A DNA stretch of 29,317 nt. Source: Fusobacterium sp. Lineage in GTDB: Bacteria; Fusobacteriota; Fusobacteriia; Fusobacteriales; Fusobacteriaceae. Positions 24,313 to 29,317 of this stretch are shown here, in pieces. The DNA lies in contig JAHHSZ010000009.1 of assembly GCA_020024915.1 (NCBI GenBank), positions 1-29,317 of the forward strand. Reading direction: 5' to 3'. The position numbers and the translations under genes are program-made. Below the pieces are notes generated by a model, which did not search any database, was not told the DNA's origin, and saw nothing but the letters and a program-made list of their open reading frames with translations. Numbering within the stretch: position 1 is the first letter of the stretch; the number at the start of each line of letters is the position of its first letter.

Positions 24313-25767
24313 TTATTTAGAATAGTTAGGTGCTTCTTTTGTTATAGTTATATCATGTGGATGACTCTCTCTTAGTCCTGCACCTGTTATTTTTATAAAT
24401 TTACCATTTAATTTTAGATCCTCTATTGTTGGAGTTCCACAGTATCCCATACCTGCTCTAATTCCTCCACAAAGTTGGAATACAACATCTTTTAAATTTC
24501 CTTTATATGAAATACGCCCTTCAATTCCCTCTGGAACTAATTTTTTTGCATCATTTTGGAAATATCTATCTTTAGAACCTCTCTTCATTGCTGCTATTGA
24601 TCCCATTCCAACATAAAGTTTGAATCTTTTTCCCTCAAGAATAATCTCTTCACCTGGTGCTTCTTTGGTTCCAGCTAATAATCCACCTAGCATTACACAA
24701 TCTGCTCCTGCAGCTAAAGCTTTTACTATATCTCCAGATAATTTTATTCCACCATCAGCTATTACTCCAATTCCTCTCTCTTTACATACTTGAAAAACAT
24801 CATTTACAGCTGTTAATTGAGGTACTCCTACTCCAGCTACAACTCTTGTTGTACAGATAGATCCTGGTCCAATTCCAACCTTTACAGCGTCTACCCCTGC
24901 TTCTATTAAATCTAGTGCAGCTTCAGCTGTAACTATATTTCCACCTATTAAGTTTAGGTTAGGAAAAGCTTCTCTAATCTCTTTTATCTTTCTAATTACT
25001 CCAGCTGAGTGTCCATGAGCTGAATCTACTGTTATTATGTCCACTCCTGCCTTTACTAATGCAGTTACTCTCTCTAATGTATCAGCACCTATACCCACTG
25101 CTGCTCCTACTCTTAAAGTTCCATGTGAATCTTTACAAGCATTTGGATATTCAGCTAAGTTATCAATATCTTTTATTGTAATCAAACCTTTTAAGTATCC
25201 ATTCTCATCTGTTATTGGTAATTTCTCTATTCTATTTGATAGTAAGATCTCTTTAGCTTGATCTAAAGTTGTTCCTACTGGAGCAGTTATAAGATTTTCT
25301 TTTGTCATTATATCTCCAACCAATTGCCCCATATCTATATGGTATTTTATATCTCTGTTTGTTACTATACCAATAAGTTTTCCTTCACCCTCTATTACAG
25401 GTAATCCAGAGATTTTATATCTTCTCATTAAATCCTCTGCTTGTCCAACTGTACAATCAGCTGTTAACGTAACTGGATTTCTAATCATTCCACTTTCAAT
25501 TCTTTTTACTCTATCTACTTCTGCAGCTTGATCTTCAATGCTCATATTTTTGTGTATAAATCCAATTCCACCTTGTCTTGCTAAAGCAATGGCTAAGTCT
25601 GATTCTGTAACTGTATCCATAGCTGCACTTAGAATAGGCACATTTAATACGATATCCTTTGTAAGTCTTGTTTTTAAGCTTACCTCATGTGGTAATACTT
25701 CTGATTTTGCTGGGATTAGCAATACATCATCAAATGTTATTGCCTCTTTTACTATTTTTCCGTTCAT
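24313..25767 (-). CDS. guaB: Inosine-5'-monophosphate dehydrogenase
   Basis: IMPDH oxidises IMP to XMP with NAD, the committed step to guanine nucleotides. The 484-residue protein has the catalytic barrel interrupted by two CBS domains at about 95-205. GPGSICTTR carries the catalytic Cys (305 from the ATG I use), and the loop SKDRYFQ is intact. The ATG at 25767 has AGGAG six bases upstream; a TTG six bases earlier is too close to that site. It is framed by its own promoter and terminator. No leader structure suggesting a purine riboswitch is seen. Confidence 0.96.
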   Translation of the reverse strand: MNGKIVKEAITFDDVLLIPAKSEVLPHEVSLKTRLTKDIVLNVPILSAAMDTVTESDLAIALARQGGIGFIHKNMSIEDQAAEVDRVKRIESGMIRNPVTLTADCTVGQAEDLMRRYKISGLPVIEGEGKLIGIVTNRDIKYHIDMGQLVGDIMTKENLITAPVGTTLDQAKEILLSNRIEKLPITDENGYLKGLITIKDIDNLAEYPNACKDSHGTLRVGAAVGIGADTLERVTALVKAGVDIITVDSAHGHSAGVIRKIKEIREAFPNLNLIGGNIVTAEAALDLIEAGVDAVKVGIGPGSICTTRVVAGVGVPQLTAVNDVFQVCKERGIGVIADGGIKLSGDIVKALAAGADCVMLGGLLAGTKEAPGEEIILEGKRFKLYVGMGSIAAMKRGSKDRYFQNDAKKLVPEGIEGRISYKGNLKDVVFQLCGGIRAGMGYCGTPTIEDLKLNGKFIKITGAGLRESHPHDITITKEAPNYSK

Positions 25768-25838
25768 TTGCAACTCCTTTTAATATATTAAATATAGACT
25801 AATTAAGAACACCACTAAAATTTTTTTAAATTTCAGAT

Positions 25839-25868
25839 ATTATAGCACAAAATATTAAAATTTGTAAA
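25839..25868 (-). promoter_or_regulatory. guaB promoter with extended -10
   Basis: On the minus strand TTTACA (25868-25863), an 18-base spacer and TATAAT (25844-25839) preceded by TGC form a good extended -10 promoter. The leader to the guaB ATG is about 65 bases and AT-rich. Confidence 0.75.
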
Positions 25869-25886
25869 TAGTTTTTAGAAATAATT

Positions 25887-26702
25887 TTATTTTCTGTAAA
25901 TATCAATTTTTTGATATGGAATCTCTATATTATTTGCATCAAATTCTGCTTTTACAATCTCTGTGAAATCAAATTTTGCATCCCAATAGTTCTCTTTCTT
26001 TACCCATACTCTGAATATAAAATCAAGTGAACTTGCATTTTGAACACTCATTCTAATGTTAACTGGCTTATCTTTTAACACTGCTGGATGTTCATTTGCA
26101 ATTCTATTTAATATCTCTTTTACCTTATCAGTTGAAGTATCATATGATACAGAGAAAACCATATCCAATCTTCTTTCTGGATTTCTCGAAACATTTGTTA
26201 TAGCATTATTTGCTAATTGGCTATTTGGAACAATTATAACTCTATTATCTGCAGTTGTTAAAATTGTATAAAGTATTTGTATCTTATCTACTTTTCCTTC
26301 AACTCCACCATTAGTTACTATATATTCATCTTTTGTAAATGGTTTAAAAAATAGTATCAATAATCCTCCAGCTAAATTTGCTAAACTTCCTTGTAATGCT
26401 AAACCAACAGCTAAACCCGCAGTTCCTAAAACAGTTATAAGAGAAGTTGCCTTAACTCCTGCTATTCCAATTATTAAAAAGAACAGAACTATGTACAATA
26501 ATGTTTTTAACATAGAGCTTGTAAAGCTCTCTAATAATGGATCCACTTCTTTTCTCTTTAACGTCCTTTTATATGTTGTGATTAAAATCTCAACTAATTT
26601 TGGCCATACTGTAACTATGACTATTAAGATAACTCCTCTCACTATCAACGTTGGTAAGAAAAGAAATAATTTGTTTAAAAATTCTGCTACTACTAAGTTC
26701 AT
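25887..26702 (-). CDS. mscS: Small-conductance mechanosensitive channel (MscS family)
   Basis: A 271-residue inner-membrane channel that opens under hypo-osmotic shock. Membrane segments lie at about 12-33 and 64-82, and the pore helix LGTAGLAVGLALQGSLANLA (92-111) has the Gly/Ala packing typical of MscS TM3. The cytoplasmic beta domain (IVTNGGVEGKVDKI, VPNSQLANNAITN) follows. The start has GGAGGG six bases upstream. It is divergent from the DUF1847 unit and is not followed by a clear terminator before the guaB promoter. Confidence 0.94.
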   Translation of the reverse strand: MNLVVAEFLNKLFLFLPTLIVRGVILIVIVTVWPKLVEILITTYKRTLKRKEVDPLLESFTSSMLKTLLYIVLFFLIIGIAGVKATSLITVLGTAGLAVGLALQGSLANLAGGLLILFFKPFTKDEYIVTNGGVEGKVDKIQILYTILTTADNRVIIVPNSQLANNAITNVSRNPERRLDMVFSVSYDTSTDKVKEILNRIANEHPAVLKDKPVNIRMSVQNASSLDFIFRVWVKKENYWDAKFDFTEIVKAEFDANNIEIPYQKIDIYRK

Positions 26703-26741
26703 TTTTTCCCTCCATTTTTTTTATTTCCTCTATATTTCTTC

Positions 26742-26770
26742 ATTATAACTTTTTTTATAATATATATCAA
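26742..26770 (-). promoter_or_regulatory. mscS promoter
   Basis: On the minus strand TTGATA (26770-26765) and TATAAT (26747-26742) are 17 bases apart. Its -35 box is only six bases from the -35 box of the opposing plus-strand promoter. Confidence 0.7.
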
Positions 26771-26776
26771 TCTTTT

Positions 26777-26804
26777 TTGGTAAATTTTTTTTATGTTATA
26801 TAAT
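26777..26804 (+). promoter_or_regulatory. Promoter for the DUF1847 operon
   Basis: TTGGTA (26777-26782), a 16-base spacer and TATAAT (26799-26804) lie 40 bases ahead of the ATG at 26845. Confidence 0.65.
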
Positions 26805-26844
26805 AGTAAGTAGTTATTACTTTAAATTTAAGGAGGAGATTTTT

Positions 26845-27486
26845 ATGTATACTTGTGATTCATGTCAAATACATGCTTGTAGAACTGGTGATTTAACAAA
26901 GGCTCCTAGCAACTGCCCTTGTAGAGAACTTGAAAAAATTCAGGAGTTAAAACAATACTATCTTGAAGAGGAAAATATGAAATTAGCTCGTAACTCTGCT
27001 CTTGTTGAAGCTGAAGGGTACTGTCAACTTACTAGAGTTCAAGAGATTATACTTTTTGCCCAAAAATGTAATTTTAAAAGATTAGGTTTGGCATTCTGTA
27101 TTGGATTATCTAAGGAAGCTCAAACTTTTGCTAATATCTTGAGATATCACGGTTTTGTAGTGGAATCTTTAATCTGTAAAAATGGAAGTATTAGCAAGGA
27201 ACTACTCAATATAGATAGAGATCATCAAGTTAGACCATATTGTGAATTTGAGCCTATGTGCAATCCTATTGGACAAGCTAAACTTTTAAATGAAAGAAAA
27301 ACAGATCTAAATATTCTATTGGGACTTTGTGTAGGACATGATAGCTTATTCATCAAATATTCTGAAGCACCAGTTACAGTATTTGCTGTCAAAGATAGAG
27401 TACTTGGACACAATCCTCTAGCTGCTATCTACACTTCAAATTCATACTATAATAAAAAACTTTTTAACAAAGGAGGAGAAAATTAA
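26845..27486 (+). CDS. DUF1847 family cysteine-rich protein
   Basis: A 213-residue soluble protein of the DUF1847 family, function unestablished. Twelve cysteines are present: CDSCQIHAC at 4-12 and CPC at 24-26 resemble a metal-binding knuckle; others at 60, 75, 85, 111, 133, 139 and 162 are spread through the core (LGLAFCIGLS, YCEFEPMCNPIGQA, LLGLCVGHDSLF). Iron-sulfur, zinc or redox function is possible. The start follows AAGGAGGAGATTTTT, a strong site. Its TAA overlaps the ATG of the next gene by one base. Confidence 0.8.
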   Translation: MYTCDSCQIHACRTGDLTKAPSNCPCRELEKIQELKQYYLEEENMKLARNSALVEAEGYCQLTRVQEIILFAQKCNFKRLGLAFCIGLSKEAQTFANILRYHGFVVESLICKNGSISKELLNIDRDHQVRPYCEFEPMCNPIGQAKLLNERKTDLNILLGLCVGHDSLFIKYSEAPVTVFAVKDRVLGHNPLAAIYTSNSYYNKKLFNKGGEN

Positions 27487-27680
27487 TGTCTATTAAAGAA
27501 AACTCTATATGGATAAACAATAAAAACAAGAGAGAGTATCAAGTTATAAAAGAAGCTATCGACTGTACTAATGAAAGAGATGGTTTAATTGTAGTTGTCT
27601 ACATTTGTAAGGAAGCTAAAGGAAAACTTTTTGTAAGAGAGAAAGAAGAATTTTTAACTAAGTTCTCTCCTAAAATTTAG
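27486..27680 (+). CDS. Small hypothetical protein, possibly DUF1653-like
   Basis: A 64-residue protein that starts within TAATG of the DUF1847 gene and has AAAGGAGGAGAAA upstream, so it is expressed as the second gene of that unit. A run of alternating charged and hydrophobic residues (IWINNKNKREYQVIKEAI, then LIVVVYICKEAKGKLFVREK) suggests a small beta barrel. The pattern Y-x-V...VVY...VR..EF faintly recalls DUF1653, but I could not confirm that. The single terminator downstream closes the operon. Confidence 0.6.
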   Translation: MSIKENSIWINNKNKREYQVIKEAIDCTNERDGLIVVVYICKEAKGKLFVREKEEFLTKFSPKI

Positions 27681-27705
27681 AAGAGAATAAATTTAAGAAC
27701 AATAA

Positions 27706-27781
27706 AAAGAGCAGATAATCAATCTAATCATTAAAATAAAACATTTCAGTTAATTTCAATGAGTTATAAAATCTGCTCTTT
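27706..27781. terminator. Long-loop bidirectional terminator between convergent genes
   Basis: AAAGAGCAGAT (27706-27716) pairs exactly with ATCTGCTCTTT (27771-27781), followed by ATTTTT on the plus strand. The 54-base loop contains an inner CATTAAAAT / ATTTCAATG pair (27729-27737 with 27753-27761). On the minus strand the stem ends at a short T run. It separates the DUF1847 unit from the converging symporter gene. Confidence 0.65.
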
Positions 27782-27793
27782 ATTTTTAAAAAT

Positions 27794-29029
27794 TTATTTT
27801 AACTCTTCACCCTCTGTTTTAGCTATTACAATAGTACAAACTGCATCTCCAGTTACGTTTACCATCGTTCTAAACATATCCACAAATCTATCAATTCCCA
27901 TCACAAGTCCTATCCCTTCAAGTGGAAGTCCTATCTGTACTAAAACCATTCCCAACATAATCACCCCTACACCTGGAACTCCTGCTGTTCCTATAGAAGC
28001 TAATGTAGCTGTAAGTATTATTGTTATGTAATTTCCCATTGTTAAATCTATTCCATATATCTGTGCAATAAAGATAGTTGCTACTCCTTGCATTACTGCT
28101 GTTCCATCCATATTTATGGTATTTCCCAATGGAATTGTAAATGATGATATGGCTTTAGATACCCCAAAATTTTCTTGCATTGATTTTAATGATGACGGTA
28201 GACAAGCACTACTTGAAGCTGTAGAAAAACCAACCATCATAGTTGGAGCAAAGTTCTTAAAAAATTTCATTGGATTATACTTTCCAAAAAGAACTAATAT
28301 CCCTTGATAAGTGATTAAACAGTGAAGTGCTAAGATTATTACAACACCTATAAAGTATTTGAAAAGAGGTAGTAATGCAACATAGCCTAGTGTTGTAAAT
28401 GTTTTAGATATCAACCCATAAACCCCTAAAGGAGCAAATATCATTATCATCTCAACCAATTTTAAACTCAATGCATTTCCTTCTTCAAATATTCTTTTGA
28501 TATTGTCAGCTTTGCTTCCTAAAAGTGATATTGCAATCCCAATCAATATAGCAAAAACTATGATCTGTAACATATTTCCATTCGCCATAGCTTCAGCAGG
28601 ATTTATAGGAATCATATCCAATAATATATCTACAAAAGGTTTAGTTTTAGCTATAGTTACTTCTGATGTTGCAATCTCTCCTATATTGACTCCTCTACCA
28701 GGATTTATGATATTTCCTCCAACTAAAGCTAATACAACTGCAACTGCCGTTGTTGAAAGGTAAAATATCAATGTTTTTATTCCTATTCTTCCTAATTTAG
28801 TAACATCTTCTATTCCAGCAGCTCCAATAACCAATGAGCACAGTACCAGTGGTACAACCACCATTCTTATAGCCCTTATAAATCCATTTCCCAATAGATT
28901 AAATACAAAATTTACAATATAATTATTAACTATTACATTGTCCTTTAGAGGATGCAATATCAATCCTGTAATTATCCCCAATATTAAAGCTATAAAAATT
29001 TTAGTAGTCAAGTTTATCTTTTTGCTCAT
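27794..29029 (-). CDS. Dicarboxylate/amino acid:cation symporter (DAACS family)
   Basis: A 411-residue secondary transporter of the GltP/GltT family, driven by sodium or protons. Conserved re-entrant loop and TM7-TM8 motifs are present: FSTASSSA (268-275), NMDGTA (306-311), GTAGVPG (347-353) and DRFVDMFRTMVNVTGD (380-395). Arg387 aligns with Arg397 of GltPh, which binds the side-chain carboxylate, so glutamate, aspartate or a C4-dicarboxylate is the likely substrate, not a neutral amino acid. The start has AGAGGTG upstream. Transcribed alone from its own promoter. Confidence 0.9.
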   Translation of the reverse strand: MSKKINLTTKIFIALILGIITGLILHPLKDNVIVNNYIVNFVFNLLGNGFIRAIRMVVVPLVLCSLVIGAAGIEDVTKLGRIGIKTLIFYLSTTAVAVVLALVGGNIINPGRGVNIGEIATSEVTIAKTKPFVDILLDMIPINPAEAMANGNMLQIIVFAILIGIAISLLGSKADNIKRIFEEGNALSLKLVEMIMIFAPLGVYGLISKTFTTLGYVALLPLFKYFIGVVIILALHCLITYQGILVLFGKYNPMKFFKNFAPTMMVGFSTASSSACLPSSLKSMQENFGVSKAISSFTIPLGNTINMDGTAVMQGVATIFIAQIYGIDLTMGNYITIILTATLASIGTAGVPGVGVIMLGMVLVQIGLPLEGIGLVMGIDRFVDMFRTMVNVTGDAVCTIVIAKTEGEELK

Positions 29030-29096
29030 TTAACAGTTCACCTCTATTTAAAATTTATTTTCATTTTATAAAAATATAAAAAATATTTACTAAAAT

Positions 29097-29124
29097 AGTA
29101 TAACATATTATTTTGAAAATGCAA
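29097..29124 (-). promoter_or_regulatory. Symporter promoter with extended -10
   Basis: On the minus strand TTGCAT (29124-29119), a 16-base spacer and TATACT (29102-29097) preceded by TGT. The leader to the symporter ATG is about 65 bases and AT-rich. Confidence 0.55.
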
Positions 29125-29232
29125 TTATATTTTTTCTTTTTTTAAAATTTTTTTTATTTAAAGCTATCATGTACTTTTTTTATAAAATCATCCCATCTCT
29201 TATATTTTCCTTTAAATAGTAGCTAACTAAAA

Positions 29233-29268
29233 AAAGAGAGGTTTTACTTTACAGTAAAATCTCTCTTT
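29233..29268 (-). terminator. Terminator of the gene entering from the right edge
   Basis: A 16-pair hairpin (AAAGAGAG...CTCTCTTT with inner TTTTACT/AGTAAAA and a TTAC loop) has one mismatch or G-U pair. On the minus strand it is followed by a T run, four bases after the stop at 29273-29275. Confidence 0.85.
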
Positions 29269-29272
29269 TATA

Positions 29273-29317
29273 CTATTTTTGTTTTATCTTTTCTACTGCT
29301 CTAAATAGTCCACCAAC
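29273..29317 (-). CDS. C-terminal end of an unidentified protein, cut by window edge
   Basis: On the minus strand an open frame enters from the right edge and reads VGGLFRAVEKIKQK before TAG, with a strong terminator hairpin directly after it. That makes a real gene end likely, but 14 residues are too few to name the protein. Confidence 0.6.
   Translation of the reverse strand, partial: VGGLFRAVEKIKQK

Noticed and set aside
24657..24860. Plus-strand open frame coding for a Leu-rich peptide
   Set aside because: It is fully antisense to guaB and reflects the codon pattern of that gene; no ribosome site.
25774..25838. Possible purine riboswitch in the guaB leader
   Set aside because: The leader is about 65 AT-rich bases with no aptamer-like stems or conserved junction.
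29140..29230. Short minus-strand open stretch reading WDDFIKKVHDSFK near its end
   Set aside because: Only about 22 codons after a stop, no start codon or promoter; in such AT-rich DNA this can occur by chance, though a gene remnant cannot be excluded.

Overview
The window looks like chromosomal DNA from a Fusobacterium-type bacterium. It is very AT-rich, codes densely with short Shine-Dalgarno-led genes, and combines Kdo/LPS genes (kdsA, kdsD) with Firmicute-like genes (ribonuclease J, a YhbY-like RNA-binding protein, MtaB, a LytR_C protein). This assignment is inferred from gene content and protein style, not from a marker gene. Almost everything lies on the minus strand. The only plus-strand genes are a two-gene unit at 26845-27680. 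There is no rRNA, tRNA, CRISPR array, insertion sequence or prophage, and no gene-free stretch longer than about 250 bases.

Region 1 (1-15528, minus) is one uninterrupted run of 16 genes from a promoter at 15523-15551. It reads DUF445, ruvB, Rrf2 regulator, rsmE, mtaB, LytR_C protein, mreD-like, mrdA, ribonuclease J, yhbY, divergent PAP2 protein, dxs, HD/helix-turn-helix protein, tlyA, ctpA and rsmI (cut by the window edge). No gap exceeds 41 bases and many stops and starts overlap. It mixes rRNA/tRNA modification (rsmE, mtaB, tlyA, rsmI), RNA decay and ribosome assembly (ribonuclease J, yhbY), cell elongation (mreD-like, mrdA), isoprenoid supply (dxs) and recombination (ruvB).

Region 2 (15612-15986) holds a 66-residue DUF1858 redox protein with a perfect consensus promoter and its own terminator. 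Region 3 (15999-19631) is a cell-envelope operon: an LTxxQ-type exported protein, murE, kdsA and kdsD. Region 4 (19707-24194) carries a MORN-repeat exported protein, a TruA-like pseudouridine synthase with a C-terminal KH domain, a small HD protein, a TIGR03960-type radical SAM protein and ung. Region 5 (24254-25868) is guaB alone with its own promoter and terminator.

Region 6 (25887-27793) has mscS and, divergently, a cysteine-rich DUF1847 protein plus a small downstream protein, fired from back-to-back promoters. A long-loop hairpin separates that unit from region 7, a dicarboxylate/amino-acid symporter (27794-29029). The right edge holds a terminator and the last 14 codons of another minus-strand gene.

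The observations most worth a second look are the TruA-KH fusion, the HD domain fused to a LuxR-like helix-turn-helix, the degenerate LCP-like protein with two LytR_C domains beside the elongation genes, and the DUF1847 unit. I see no clear undescribed defence or mobile system.
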